Position numbers and translations under genes: made by a program
In this document: positions 41,216 through 53,865 of the stretch, in pieces
Numbering within the stretch: the first letter of the stretch is position 1
Layout of the letters: the number at the start of each line of letters is the position of its first letter
NCBI GenBank assembly: GCA_018105865.1
Contig: CM030866.1
Coordinates: forward strand, 2,763,019-2,827,018
Length of the DNA stretch: 64,000 bases
From: Metaphire vulgaris
Lineage: Eukaryota > Annelida > Clitellata > Crassiclitellata > Megascolecidae
Direction of reading: 5' to 3'
Notes under the pieces: model-generated
What the model was told of the DNA's origin: nothing
The model's database searches: none
The model's input: the letters and a program-made list of their open reading frames with translations, nothing else

Positions 41216-41519
41216 CAGTGGTTCTCATACCCATTTACCTCGCGGACCACTTTTGAAGATCAAAAATTTCTCGCGGGCCACCTGAAAATTGAAGAAAAAT
41301 CATGACAAGGAAAAAGGTTATCGCGTGTGATATTCATCCCTCGCCAGTGCCCCAACAAGCAAAAAGTCGTCACCTTACTTAATTGTGTTGCTTGCTCTAC
41401 GGAAAATATACTGTATATGTCTAATTTTTATTGACGTTTTTTTCAGAATTTGCCGCGGACCACTAGACCCCCTCTCGCGGACCACTTTTGGTCTGTGGAC
41501 CACGGGTTGAGAACCACCT
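41216..41519. mobile_element. DNA-transposon remnant with CAGTGGTTCTCA ends
   Basis: Starts CAGTGGTTCTCATACCC and ends CACGGGTTGAGAACCAC; GCGGACCACTTTTG recurs inside near both ends. The termini are of a type common in hAT MITEs, but a target duplication was not found. It lies just beyond the array's right edge. Confidence 0.6.
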
Positions 41520-42078
41520 CGTCTGCATTAGTTCCGTCACTCTCTCAAATGCTCGGACAGTTCTTGGTAGGCCTACCATGGGTGCCCGCACATGTAGGGC
41601 AAGAAGAAGTACTTGCCCCCACTCTGGAAAAAGCAAATACCAATATTTCACATTTGAAATTCGAAAAACTTGCTAAAATATTAGGCCCTAACCCTAACCA
41701 CTGTGTCAAAATGTGTTTTGCCCCTCCTGGAAAATTTTATGTGGCGCAACCGCGACCCCTCTTGTCTTGCCCCTCCTGGAAACATTTCTGCGGGTGTCCG
41801 CGCATGGATCTTGTTCAATTGTGGTTTGGTGTGTCATACGTAGACGTCTATGCATTACTAAATAAGTGGCGCTATAGAAGTTTTAGATTCGATGAAATAA
41901 TAACGAAGCAGCACGCGCACGCGTGCCATTACCATAATGGGGTGGGGTGGGGGGGGGGGGGTGGGGAAGGGCAAGGATCTGAAAAGCGCAGATAAAACAC
42001 CGAGTAGTGCAGACGATTAATTGAGTGCATTAGTCTCCAGCTGTTTTGACCAAAATTCATCATCTCCCCGCGATGAAT

Positions 42079-42291
42079 CAGTGGCGTAAGTGGGGGCCGC
42101 GATGTTCAGTTCGGGCCCTGGCTGGGGAGCGATAAAGTTAGGGTTAACCTAATAATCCTAGAAATGAAACGTGCTGACGACCTTTTTTTTTTTTTTTTTT
42201 TTTTTTTGCTCGTCAGCACGAAACTTTGGGACTTTGGGGCCCCCGTGGCAAAGATGCCCCCCGGGCCCCCAAAAGTCACGCTACGCCACTG
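42079..42291. mobile_element. hAT-like MITE, CAGTGGCGTA family, TSD CGATGAAT
   Basis: Starts CAGTGGCGTAAGTGGGGG and ends CACGCTACGCCACTG, with CGATGAAT duplicated perfectly on either side. The interior contains a run of more than 20 T. Confidence 0.88.
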
Positions 42292-42640
42292 CGATGAATG
42301 CTCGGGTCTTCTCTTCAGTTCGGAACGATATAAACGCTGACAATCGAGGCTTTCGAGCGGATGCACGGCCGACCCGATCGATCGGCGAATTGCGTCTCAT
42401 GCGGCGGCGGGTGGGGCGAGGGGGGAGGGCGGCCCATGTTAAGGCCCGACCATCTGCTACCGAACGCTGTCGTTACGGAAGACGATGATTTTTAAATTAA
42501 TAGGCGTTTTGCGAATCCGATGCCGTCTCGTCTTCGGACGACCCAGGCCTACGACACATTTTGAAACGCAGGGTCGAATGACGGCGCCCGCTGCGACGCA
42601 CTCGCGGTTATGTTCTCAACGGAGACAGATCTCACGTAGG
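42292..42640. other. GC- and CpG-rich patch of unknown role
   Basis: Markedly richer in GC and CpG than its surroundings (for example GATCGATCGGCGAATTGCG, GTCGAATGACGGCGCCCG). It could be an unmethylated promoter remnant or old coding DNA. The open frames through it show no recognisable protein. Confidence 0.35.
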
Positions 42641-42751
42641 CCTATGATGCAGGAATGAGAAAAGAAGATTTAGGCTAGGCCTATAGACTATCAGCACTAC
42701 AGGCCTATATGAACCCAGTGGCAGATTTACCACGGTACAATTGGTACATTT

Positions 42752-42926
42752 CAGGGACATTTTTACACCCCCAACAGCCCCAACACCCCCAATTTGAGAC
42801 TGACACCCCAAACGCCCCCCATCTCAGCTATGGGATGATTTTTTTATTTACTTGTCAAGTATTTTTGGCAGGGGACCCCCATAATGTACGGACACCCCCA
42901 AATTGATAATCATAGAAATAACCCTG
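42752..42926. mobile_element. hAT-like MITE, CAGGGTTATTTCTAGG family (inverted), TSD GTACATTT
   Basis: Starts CAGGGACATTTTTACACCCC and ends CATAGAAATAACCCTG, flanked by GTACATTT on both sides, perfect over 8 bp. Confidence 0.88.
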
Positions 42927-43225
42927 GTACATTTTTACCGGACCCACCAGTAAAATAAAAATGTTGGTGCCCACCTTTTCTATTAACAATATTTATAATG
43001 ATTTGTTTAATGATTTATTTGTTTAAATAGTTCTGTTTTCCGAAATACAGCCATTCGTTACAGTATAATTATAATTCCTCAATATGTTAAGGCCGGCTTA
43101 AGACTGTTACGATAAAATAAACGTCAAATGACCTTCATAATGGGTATATGGAATAATATGTGTATATGTAGGCCTAGAGAATGAGAGAAAGAGAGAGAGA
43201 GAGGGAGAGAGAGAGAGAGAAGCAG

Positions 43226-43400
43226 GCACGTCGGAACGAATTTTTCTTATCAGGGGTGCAGTTTTTTAAAAGTCCTGACAAGCAAAAAAGGTCATCACCC
43301 TTCATTTATCTTTTGTCTTCTTTTCAAAAAGCCTGGCAAACAAAAAACTCAGCCTCATCTTCCAGTGGGTGCAGCTGCACCCCCCACTTCCTACGGGTCT
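43226..43400. mobile_element. Dispersed repeat (GCACGTCGGAACGAATTTTT family), two copies
   Basis: GCACGTCGGAACGAATTTTT starts this copy and the one at about 49996-50199. Both contain GACAAGCAAAAAA-like motifs, CAGCCTCATCTTCCAG and a C-rich right side. The class is uncertain. Confidence 0.6.
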
Positions 43401-43756
43401 GGAGCGAAACAGTTTACTGCTTTATTAGTCTACAAGGCGATGGAAGCCATGTTCCAGTTTTTCATCTGTAGTCTGCTGTCTGCATCAGTCGGGGCTTATT
43501 ACACCACGTGCGAAATGACGCGCCCTCCCGTCTGCGGATCGTCACAAATCGAACCGAGTGCCGTAAGAAGCCTTGCTACGGGGTCCCTCGAAGCTAAAGA
43601 ATGAGAAATCGGAAAATTAACACGAAAGGAAGGATATGTAAGAACGATCTGACGAAGGTCCAAAATTGGCAAGAGAAGAGATGAAGAATTTTATTATGCA
43701 GCGTCAGAAAGCAGATTAATCTATAGATGGAAATGATGGGTAATGAAGAGGGAGAG

Positions 43757-43812
<56 letters not shown>

Positions 43813-43832
43813 GATTAGATTATAGATGAAAG

Positions 43833-44011
43833 CAGGGTGCGATTTGTAGGGGGAGGGGGATTCCCTCCCCCCCACTGCCCAACTGCATCCCCCATACTGC
43901 TAAATCCCCCACCACTACACCCCCGCACTGCTACACTTCCCCAACAACTATACCCCCCCCTCCCCACTCGACATATTCCCCCCACTGCTCCAGGTCACAA
44001 ATCGCACCCTG
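43833..44011. mobile_element. hAT-like MITE with CAGGGTGCGATTTGT ends
   Basis: Starts CAGGGTGCGATTTGTAGG and ends TCACAAATCGCACCCTG. The flanks GATGAAAG and GAGGATAG agree at six of eight. The interior is C-rich. Confidence 0.78.
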
Positions 44012-44643
44012 GAGGATAGGAGAGAAGATAAAAAACGAATTGATAGAATATGACACAAAAGTGGAAAAGGCGAATTAAGAAATAGAGGAGGAGGACACAA
44101 TGACGATAAAGAAAGGAAGCACTCGCCTAATTGACACGCGCGAAAGAGAAGCATTGGAGGAAATTGAAGAGGATATCAAGGAAGCGATATTCAAGAGATA
44201 TTTAAGAGAACGGGGATAAAATTAGTGGGCATATAGTGGCGAATAAAATTCGAAGAGGGTAGCGCGTTATTATTAGCTAAGAAAATCGGACTTTACTAAT
44301 TTTAGAAAACCTCCATTTTAACCTCTGTATCGATTCCGATAATTTTCTCGACGGTTTTGCGCAAATCTCACGACTGATCCTGGAATGGGGGCGGGGCGGG
44401 GGGGGGGGGGCTCCGGCCCATGTGTTTCCCCTTCCCAGTGGCTACGCCAATGGGGTCTTTTTGCAGATGGATTTGAGGTACCATCGATTGATACCGTTGA
44501 GCTAAAATGGACGAACATTATTATTACTTTATTAGTTAGTGTTCAGCTGCTGTTACACTTACAGACAAATAATTGAGTGAAGGTCGGTCTATTGTTTAGG
44601 TGAGGGGTGGCTGTGCATTCAGGGGAGGCAAAGCAGATAAAGA

Positions 44644-44764
<121 letters not shown>

Positions 44765-45435
44765 GGCTGCATTTTTATTAGACCTACTAACTCAAACTCG
44801 CAAATATACTTAAGTCATGCGGTGAGATGGTAAGACGAGTGCGGAATCCTTGCTCGCTTGTGACCATATGCGTCTAATGATCCACAATAAGATCTATTTA
44901 GCATCCCATACGTCGCCTTTCATCTCAACGGCCACGTGCATTTACTTTGCTTTGAACTCGTGAACCGACAGTACAGACCTACAGGCCCCTGGCTACATCG
45001 AATGTGATTGTTTTAGAGATTAGAAGTTAAGTCTCTTTACTCAAAATATGAAACCATGTGACTATATTCTCTATTGAGCGCCATTATAGGCCTATAGTTG
45101 TGTGGGTGGGTGTCATGGACGATATGGACCTACACGCTTTCAATAAAATTAAGTTTCTAAGAATTTTGCGGAGACTTGAGAACGTGGCTACGTGGATATT
45201 GACTGATTTGCCTACCATTTAACGTAGACACAGGGGGTTAAGCGGGGGTCGGGCCTCCTATTCAGAGTGGGATAAGTTGTGGAATTTCCGCAAAACTGTC
45301 GAGAAATTGAGGGGTAGGTTAGTACTGTATGATGGCAACAGAAGCGATATACAGACTGGCGCATCGGTGTGTCGAGAACTCCTTGATGAATTTTTTTGCT
45401 TGTCGACATTTTTACTCGGAAATGTCGGGGACTGG

Positions 45436-45655
45436 TTGTGAAAACGGATGAACAGCGTCACAAAACCTATGCGAAAATCAAAGAAGGGGCAAGACGCAGA
45501 GAGGAATGGAACCCTGAACCTGTCCCAGGACAGGGAAGATGATGATGATGATGATGAGGATGATGATGAGGATGATGATAAATCGATGGTGATGATGATG
45601 ATGATGATGATAAATCGATGGTGATGATGATGATGATGATGATGATGACTTTTTA
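45436..45655 (+). mobile_element. LINE 3' end with (GAT)n tail
   Basis: KTDEQRHKTYAKIKEGARRR followed by PEPVPGQGR matches the end of the antisense copy at 6608 (KTDEQPHKTYAEIKEARHK). Both run directly into GAT repeats. Confidence 0.6.
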
Positions 45656-45820
45656 CTCGGGAATGTAGGGGCTATTAATTTTGTCGGAACCTGGCTTCGC
45701 CGCCGATACCTAAGTTATAGTCTCTGCATTTCTTGCGTCTATATATACATTTCGTTGCAATTTGTCACACACTCAACAACCGGCAGTTCTCTTTAATTAA
45801 TTGCTTCGATCGAAGTGCAT

Positions 45821-45826
<6 letters not shown>

Positions 45827-45899
<73 letters not shown>
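45827..45899 (+). repeat. (TC)n tract
   Basis: About 36 units. (GA)n relatives occur at about 2001-2057, 43180-43222, 43754-43811 and 52728-52789. Confidence 0.95.
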
Positions 45900-45902
<3 letters not shown>

Positions 45903-46308
45903 GGTGAATGAGTCTGAGACGATGCAGTGAGCACTGAGCAACGACTATCAGGTACTTTCTAAGAGTCGGAAAATTCCTGGCCAACCTAGATTGAAATTGC
46001 TGCTAACTAATAAAAGTAAATAAACAAACACGTTGATGAATCTGTTTCGGATGCATAATTGAGCCTGTACGGTATATGATGAAGAGTAGCGGTAGCGGTG
46101 GCTGGCGTAGGCAGTCGGCTCCACTTGAGCTTAAAGCGCGGCTGGCGGTATGCGACAATTAATCTTTAGACCGGAGTGCAAACTTCCTTTTCACTGTCCG
46201 GAGATAAACAAACAAGTGGTCTGGCATGTGAAAGAAAGCAAGGCTACCGAAACGCTCGCTATCTCCTCTTTCTAATGGCAGAAATTGTTTAATGATTCAT
46301 CTAAGAAG

Positions 46309-46792
46309 TAGGGGGCCGACCATAAAGTACGTCACGCTATTTTTGACCACTTTAACTCCTTCCCCTGTCACAAACTGTCACAAATATCGAATCTCCCTAA
46401 AAGCAGGCCTACGTCACAAATCTCGGACCCCCATAATTTCCACAAAGGCTAAGGCGTCGTCCATAAATTACGCCACTCAGGTTTTCTATTTATATTCGAG
46501 TTTCTCATTCAATTTTCAGCAGTAAAAAACATAGAGATGTTCAAATTCCGACAGTGATAACGAATATAGGTCTAATCGAGACCGGAAATTTAATGTACAG
46601 TATCTCGGACAAAAAGTGTAAACGAGCAATTAAAAACGTCTTTTACTGTACATCCTATCACGTATATTTAAGGTTTTATTTATGCTGAAAGTGTGACGTC
46701 ACGCTGGACCTTACACCTCCTCCCGACACAGACTGTCACACTTTCTTAGACCCCTTTCCTCGAGCGTGACGTACTTTATGGTACGGCACCTA
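46309..46792. mobile_element. MITE with 30-bp inverted ends (CATAAAGTACGTCACGCT)
   Basis: The inverted ends read inward from TAGGGGGCCGACCATAAAG and from TAGGTGCCGTACCATAAAG on the other strand, and continue through GTACGTCACGCT. The outermost bases are TA on both sides, fitting a TA-duplicating (Tc1/mariner-like) origin. Confidence 0.72.
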
Positions 46793-46835
46793 GGGTACTA
46801 TGCGTATATTGGATGAAAAAGTGGCGGGGGCAATA

Positions 46836-47010
46836 CAGTGGCGGCTCTAGGATTTGGCAAGTGGGGGGCCGTTGGGGTGGCAACTACTAATCATGGGGGC
46901 CAACCATTTGTTGTTTGATGTATGTAGCATTAAGTATAGGGTCCCAACTGGGAGGCACTGGGGGGCAGGCACTCAAAAAGTTGGGGCTCGGCCCATCGCG
47001 GCCAAATAGA
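46836..47010. mobile_element. hAT-like MITE, CAGTGGCGGCT family, right end unclear
   Basis: Starts CAGTGGCGGCTCTAGGATTT. The interior (GGCAACTACTAATCATGGGG, then GTAGCATTAAGTATAGGGTC) is the family sequence. The right inverted end is not clear. Confidence 0.75.
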
Positions 47011-47689
47011 AGTGTACGCCTATGTTCATCCAGGTGGGCTTAAAGAACATGTTTCAGGCGTCATACAGAATCACAGCAAGTTTCTAAAAGGTATGCCTAT
47101 CGCTTAAGCTATCTCCGCTAAACACGACAGTAGGCCTAAGTATCTAAAAATCTAAAGATTTTAATCTCACATTAGCTTACCCTTAATTTCTCGTCTGTCA
47201 ATTTCGGTTTTTATTGTCAAGGCCTCTAGCTCCCTCCTCCCCCACCCCATTCCAGAAATGTGGTCATGCCCAGATAACTTGATCGACTTGACTTGCATCA
47301 TTTCGTCGGTTTTAATCTGAGCTTCACGTTCCGTAAAGTCTTAGCATTTGTTCCCTGGACGACCTTTGCCTATGTCCTGTGTTGGCAGTGAATCATTTAC
47401 GGTGCGGAAACTTACGGCTTTGCATCTGGAATTTCAATAATTCTCTTGAGATCGGTGAAAGACCGATATCAGTAGAACTATTGTCGATAGTATTTTGAGC
47501 TTCGGGGACCGACTGATGTGACCTGCTGAGCGCACGATTCTAATCTAGATCATCTAGGCTACTGTAGGCCTACAAAATAACTCCCTAGAGCCCCTACAAT
47601 AATGCAATTAGAACCAGACGTCGAAGGTGTAGGCCTGCTCCCCGCCAGGCCAGTCGAGATTAATAATTCCGGGCGCTACACATTTTTAG

Positions 47690-48118
47690 AATGTTTTCTA
47701 AATTTTTCTAAATTATGCCTATACGTGACAATTGTGCCAGATGCCTTCGAAATGTTTTCTCTCAGAACAATGCAAAGAATATCATGGACAGAAAAACAAA
47801 CAAATGAAGAAGTCATGAAAAAAGCAAATACCAAACGAAAATTCTTTAACATCTGCCAAAGACGAAACTTGAGTTATTTTGGTCATGTACAAAGAAACAA
47901 CAAAGATAGCCTACAGCAAACAATACAACAAGGTATCATGCCAGGAAAAAGAAAAAGAGGTCGGCCGAACAGAAGATGGGTTAGAAGAATGGACTGGAAT
48001 GGCTATAACAACAGCAATAAAAGCATCTAAAGAAAGAACTACCTGGAAATGCCTGATTCATGACGTCACCTCATCTTCAACTAATGAAGGAAAGAGGAAA
48101 TGATGAAAATGATGATGT
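47690..48118 (+). mobile_element. LINE ORF2 C-terminal remnant
   Basis: QRISWTEKQTNEEVMKKA, NLSYFGHVQR and MPGKRKRGRPNRRWVRRM are in the order expected after a non-LTR reverse transcriptase. The copy is open over much of its length but truncated, and ends in a short GATGAT stretch. Confidence 0.75.
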
Positions 48119-48266
48119 GACAATTGTGAAAAATGGTGATGAACTTTTTTTGCTTGTCAGCCTTCTCGAGACGTTTGCAGAGCGGGCCACGCCCTCCCCC
48201 ATTGCGCGTCCGCGTTAAAAACGTTTAGGTCTAAAGCTTGTGTGATGATAAATAATGCTGTATGAG

Positions 48267-48468
48267 CAGTGGCGACTCCAGGATTTGGCAAGTGAGAGGG
48301 TGCGTTGAGGTGACAACTTCTAAGCATGGGAGGCCGACTTTTTTTTGCTAGGTATGTAATACCATGTAGTAGTACGTTTAGGGTCCCAACTGGGGGCCAG
48401 GCATTCAAATTCAATAAAGGGGGCACGGACCCCCAGATCCCCTTCCCACCCGCGTGATGCCGACACTG
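48267..48468. mobile_element. hAT-like MITE, CAGTGGCGGCT family, TSD TGTATGAG
   Basis: Starts CAGTGGCGACTCCAGGATTT and ends GATGCCGACACTG. TGTATGAG is directly repeated on both sides, perfect over 8 bp. Confidence 0.85.
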
Positions 48469-48849
48469 TGTATGAGATATAGGGCTATTGGTTGCGGAGC
48501 GCCCGGGCCCTCTGCAGATTGCCGGGTCCCTGGGCACCTCTCCCCAGTCACATCTCAGGAGGGCTGCTTCTCGTCCCTCCCGACGGTAATAAGCTACTGT
48601 TATCGGAGCCCATCTCTCCGACCCATTGATTGGGACACTGTGTGGAAGACTGGAAGTTATCGCAGAAGATCTCGATGAAATCAGTCGGATGGCATGACCC
48701 GCGCATTAAGATCGGCATTCTTCCCTTCTCGTGGTAATCTCATGGTTTACAGTGAGTGCATGGTAGTACCATATGCCCCCGTTAACCCCGTACCCACCCC
48801 CCCCCCACACACACACACACGTGTGTAGGGGCCTATATGTTGTCAGTCA

Positions 48850-49043
48850 AGCGACAGGGGCGGGGAAACGAAGTGTCAATCGCATCGCATTAGCCCCGCC
48901 CACATAGATATCAATGTCCGATGCTTTTGCCGGCGTGACAATGACTTCACGTGCTTTGGTGTTGCAGCTTCGGTTGCTTGAGAGCGTCGTTAGAGTCTGT
49001 TAGTGTTAGATCAGCGTTAGGTCGTTAGGTTTACGGTCTTACG
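48850..49043 (+). promoter_or_regulatory. Probable promoter and 5' UTR with paired GC boxes
   Basis: Upstream of the signal-peptide exon are GGGGCGGGG (48857-48865) and CCCCGCCC (48894-48901) GC-box motifs in opposite orientation and a CACGTG E-box near 48948, in a locally CpG-rich stretch. This fits a CpG-type promoter for the downstream gene. It is inferred from motifs only. Confidence 0.4.
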
Positions 49044-49119
49044 ATGATGTTTACCGGAATATTCGCTTCGTGTTTCTTCACCTTTTCGCTTCTTCTCCCA
49101 CCTGTCGGTTCCCTTGAAG
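49044..49119 (+). CDS. Signal-peptide first exon of an unidentified secreted or membrane protein gene
   Basis: ATG ATG opens a 25-codon frame that ends at a strong GAAG|GTAAGC donor in phase 1. The peptide has a hydrophobic core (CFFTFSLLLPPVGS) with small residues near the expected cleavage point, typical of a secretory signal sequence. Phase-1 signal-peptide exons commonly precede extracellular modules such as Ig domains. The CpG-rich GC-box region just upstream supports a real gene start. The remaining exons are mostly not recognised in the window; the exon at 55724 is phase-compatible. The family cannot be named. Confidence 0.55.
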
Positions 49120-49532
49120 GTAAGCGTCGCGAATGTTTGATTTTCGGGGGGGGGATGGGCTCGTGCGATCTCCTACCCATGTTTTTCACGCTTGTGGCGG
49201 CGCCGAGCTTTTGAAATCGTGTCGGGCCTGCAGAACTTTCTTGTTGTGACAAGATTAGCCAGCGTAACGGAACCCTATGTCGGGGCGTAATACTCCAATA
49301 CTCCAAGTAAATGTCTGTATTCTGCAAACACGGTGGAACCTGGTATTTGGTTAGAACATGAAGGCGTGCCCGGGACCGATGGCGCCGGGTTTTATGAGCC
49401 GACATTGCTCGTCAATATTGCATTTCACTGTTTGTTTTTGCATACTGTAAAATATTGGCCAGCTCAGCAAAGGAACCGCTTGTATTTTTGTTTATGATGT
49501 TGGTCATGTAGTAGTGGTGGTAGTAGTAGTAG

Positions 49533-49719
49533 CAGTGGCGGCTCTAGGATTTGGCAAGTGGGGGGGCCGTTGGGGTGGCAACTTCTAATCATGGGGCCAA
49601 CCATTTGTTGTTTAATGTATGTAGCATTAAGTATAGGTCCCAACTGGGGTGGGCACTGGGGGGGCAGGCTCTCAATAGGGGCACGGGCCCCCTCTGGCCC
49701 CCCTGTGGAGCCGCCACTG
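49533..49719. mobile_element. hAT-like MITE, CAGTGGCGGCT family, in intron 1 of the 49044 gene
   Basis: Starts CAGTGGCGGCTCTAGG and ends GTGGAGCCGCCACTG, the clearest inverted ends of this family. The flanks AGTAGTAG and AATAGTAG agree at seven of eight, within a (TAG)n run. Confidence 0.85.
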
Positions 49720-49995
49720 AATAGTAGTAGTAGTAGTATTAGTAGTAATAATAATATTATTAATATTAATATTAAAATATAAATACACCATTCTGGTTAC
49801 GACATAGGTAACTAAGATGATCAGCTTAAGCCTATATAGGCTCAGATTTTATGGAAAGTAGGTTTTGAAAATTGTTATAGCGCCATCATTTGAGATGAAG
49901 AGAGAGATCTAAATGAGCGCTTTCATTCTGTAATTGCCTCTACCTTATTGTTACATTGGAATTTAAATTTATTGGACTTATTTTATATGGTACCA

Positions 49996-50199
49996 AGCAC
50001 GTCGGAACGAATTTTTTGTAGCATGGGGCGCATTTTTAAGGGGCATAGTTAAAAAATCATCATTTATCAAAAAAACCTGACGAACAAAAAAAAATCATCA
50101 CCCTTCCTTTATCGTGTCTTCAAAAATCTTGATAAGCAAAAAAACAGCCTCATCTTCCAGGGAGTGCACCTGCGCCCACTGCACCCCCACTTTCTACAT
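49996..50199. mobile_element. Dispersed repeat (GCACGTCGGAACGAATTTTT family), second copy
   Basis: Aligns with 43226-43400 from its first base to CCCCCACTT(T/C)CTAC. It lies in intron 1 of the gene starting at 49044. Confidence 0.6.
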
Positions 50200-50799
50200 A
50201 AATTATCTTTCCTTATCCATTGTGTTAGGTTTGTATGAAGAGTTTCTTTTGTCAAGATCTGTCTAAATACCGGTAATGGATGTAGGCTACCTGAATAAGA
50301 TTCACTGAAGATAATGAACCTTCTGTCATTCTGTCCTTGGGCTAAGAAAATATTTAGAAACTTTCCATAATGAGACCAATTTGGTAGATTCGACCAATAA
50401 ATTGGGCTTCACTGCTTGCCGTGACCCAAGATTTTTCTTCAAAGTGACATTAGTTAATTGAACTCACTTTTCTGTTCAAGGGAGAGAGAGAGCGCCTTGT
50501 GTGACGGCTGCCATTGGAACTGGGAACGCCTGGGGTGTACATATGTGCCAGGGATGTCTGACAAAAGAACCTGCACAAAGATGTTACCTGAAGGCAACCT
50601 CTCCATCCTCTAGTCTAGCAATTAAATTATTGCAGTTCAGTGAAGCATGTATTGGGCACTGAAGAAGCAGTAGCAGTAGGTGTCGAGAGAGCTACGAAGG
50701 TGTTTTGAGCCATTAGTTCTTTTGCCAGAAGAGAAAGAAAACCAGAGACAGAACTAGAGGAGCAGCATCATTCCAAGTTTCCACATCAATATCTGACTG

Positions 50800-50941
50800 A
50801 TGTCTGGAAATGATCCAGTCTTTTGGGGTATTGATTTGGAGTACCATCGTTTGATTCTGTTGAGTATTAGAACTGGTGCTATAGAAGTTAGTAGTAGTAG
50901 TAGTAGTAGTAGTAATAATAATAATAATAATGATGATGATG

Positions 50942-51015
<74 letters not shown>
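50800..51015 (+). mobile_element. Retroposon 3' tail with (TAG)n/(AAT)n microsatellite
   Basis: GAGTACCATCGTTTGATTC and GGTGCTATAGAAGTTAG lead into a compound TAG/AAT/GAT tract. Confidence 0.55.
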
Positions 51016-51086
51016 TTTAGAGTAACAATTTTAACTCCCCATTTTAGAGTAAAATTTTAACTTGAATAAATTTAATAAAATTGGTA

Positions 51087-51087
<1 letters not shown>

Positions 51088-51119
<32 letters not shown>

Positions 51120-51122
51120 AAT

Positions 51123-51177
<55 letters not shown>

Positions 51178-51707
51178 TCTATAAGTACAATGCAACCTTG
51201 GTACAGGTGCTCATTAGAAAGTCTGATGGGACTGATTTGGTTAGATGCAATACCAGTGGGCCTTTGGTACCATTATTATTGTCTTAATGACAAAGGCAAC
51301 ATGAGAGAAGGCAGCAGCCACTAGGTTCTTGGGTTCTTTATTGGAATAGCTGGAAGATTTCTACCATGTGTGTGGATTGGTGGAGTCCATCTGTAGGCCA
51401 TTAACTGGTAGAGCTTTTACCATGTCTTGTTTGATTAAACAACACAGGTGTTGCCCAGTTTTGCTTTCCTTTCCTATGGAAAATTTAATTCTTGTTTAAT
51501 AAGGCCGATTTGCTGCCCCCCCCGTGTTGCTGCTAGTTTCATAGACTACACTCTTGAATTCAAATGAGAAATAATGTTGATGAGCACAATCTTATTCAAT
51601 TTTTTCCTTTAGTGAGAGCAACCTTCAAATTGTTTCTCTGATGGAAATTTTAGTTTTCTACTATTCTGATTTGGGCAGATTGTAAAGGCGATATAATAAT
51701 AATAATA

Positions 51708-51769
<62 letters not shown>

Positions 51770-51799
51770 AATAATAATAATAATAATAATAATATTAAG

Positions 51800-51841
<42 letters not shown>

Positions 51842-52017
51842 GAACTGATTATGGTGGCATATTGTACAAGTACTATCTACTAAGACACCTTACAATTAAA
51901 AATACAGTATATCTTACAACGATGATTCATATAAGATACAGTATCATAAATCAACTGACACTGAACTGTGAGGATATTGGTGGTGAAGAAGAAGATGATG
52001 AAGAAGAAGAAGAAGAA

Positions 52018-52113
<96 letters not shown>
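51088..52113 (+). repeat. Cluster of GAT/AAT/ATC microsatellites
   Basis: (GAT)n and (AAT)n at 51088-51174, (AAT)/(GAT)/(ATC)n at 51691-51842, and (GAA)/(GAT)n at 51978-52113, separated by unique sequence. Confidence 0.9.
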
Positions 52114-52114
<1 letters not shown>

Positions 52115-53865
52115 GTACATGGCAGCTAAAATGGGCTTCCAATAAGTAGCTGGCTTCAACACTTGCTTAGACTGAACAGTTTAAAAGAGCTGCTTGTAGC
52201 TTCTCTTAATGCTCGAGAGTTTCAAGTGGCCCGTGAAGCTCACAGTTAATGGAGTGGTTTCTATTTAGTGTCCTAACCTTCTGTTTAATGTTTCTGTATA
52301 AACCGACTTCAATTCTGCGTGGTGTTATGCAGTTTGCTAGAGGCTTTCTCTTGTAAGGGGCTTAGGTGTGTTGGTGGGTGGGGGTGGGGGCGGAGGTCAT
52401 GCTGACATGTGTCATTGGGTCTGGAGTTGTGTAATTGATCTGGAAAACTATGTGTAACAAACTGGAACGTAGGTCAGGTAACATTAATTAATGATGGGTT
52501 AAAACTTCATTTTGGAAGGTGTAAAAAAATCATACTCTAAACGCAGTTCAAAGCTCATTTTCTCTGACAAAAGACACTTGTGATCTGTACTGTCCTGCTG
52601 TTTTTATTGGTATGAAAGTCTATTTTTATTGGCAGGCAATGTTCAATTTGCTGGGGGAGAGAGGTTTAGCTCCCTGCTGTGTCAATGCAGGCCTCTGATG
52701 GAAATAAAAAAAAATTGGTGGGGGGAGAGAGAGGAGAGAGACAGAAAGACAGAGACAGAGAGACAAAGAGAGAGAGAGAGAGAGAGGGGGATGCTATATG
52801 AAATTTGATCCATAGAATGTTTTGAACTCAGTTGAAGATTTGGGATATCCAAAATGTTGGATTTCATTAACCATTTTCAGCCTTTCTGAACATCTCTGGT
52901 TATGAGATATGAACCCTGTACTGTGTTCTAGTTCAGTTATCTTTTTAGAGTTGTTGGACAAAAACGTTTAGAAATTTTGTGAACGAATTAAGAGTTTTCT
53001 TACTCGTTTTCTTCAGAGATTTCTGCATGCTTCATAACTTGACCAGAAATTAATGCAGATAAAATTGCAACATATAAATCTTATTCATATTCATAATTAC
53101 AGTGTTAATTCTGATACATTGAATGTACCGTTGTGTAACAAGGGACTTGCATACAGTATAATGCCTCATATAGGTCCTATATTTACCATGATAATAAGCC
53201 TGATCACTGTCAGTGCATAGTTATTTTGAAAGGTAGTGGTGATTGAACAATACCAAACCTTCCCCATAATGTACATTTGCCATAGATCAGATAAACCTAA
53301 AGGTGTTTATGACTCTTTCTTTGTATAACCTTTGATCACCCTCCCCCCCCCCCCCAATACTATCAGGTTTATGCAAAGTGCAGAAAGAAAGGAAGAATTT
53401 CATGATTGGTGTTAATTTCATGGCCAATGTTAATTTTCTTTTGTATTCTGCCAGTCCAGTCAGATTTATTTCCTGAGTGACGGTACATGATAAAGTGACT
53501 CAGTTGGGCGTCAGGTTGCTTGAGCTGCATTTGTAATCTGACGTCTGACTTGCGGTAATCAGTAGGTATTTTGTGCTATAAAAGTTGCTCATTTGTTAAC
53601 AATTAAGTATTTTAAACGCGTTATGTGAATTGTATATTTGTATAATGGTGTTTGTGTGTTGCTGCATTTTTAGGCACAATGCTGTAATTGCTGTTGATTC
53701 TGCTACTAACATATCTGCTACTAATGCTGCAGTTCTGTTGTTACTACAAATCTGCCTTGTTACCTCATCTCGTCTTTTTGTTATTTAAACCAACTAATTC
53801 TACTGCACTGTCTTAAGAGCATTGGATGTTATCTGTTATCTGTTTGATTTTCTTATCATATCTAT

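Noticed and set aside
41685..41702. Interstitial telomere repeat (CCTAACCCTAACC)
   Set aside because: Only two units; too short to claim.
41450..41995. 181-codon open frame
   Set aside because: It runs from a hAT-like remnant through a G-rich run, has no domain-like pattern, and is probably chance in a locally GC-richer stretch.
47602..48030. Host gene encoding a basic protein
   Set aside because: The motif order (SWTEKQTNEEV, YFGHVQR, PGKRKRGRP) is that of the C-terminal region of a non-LTR retrotransposon protein.
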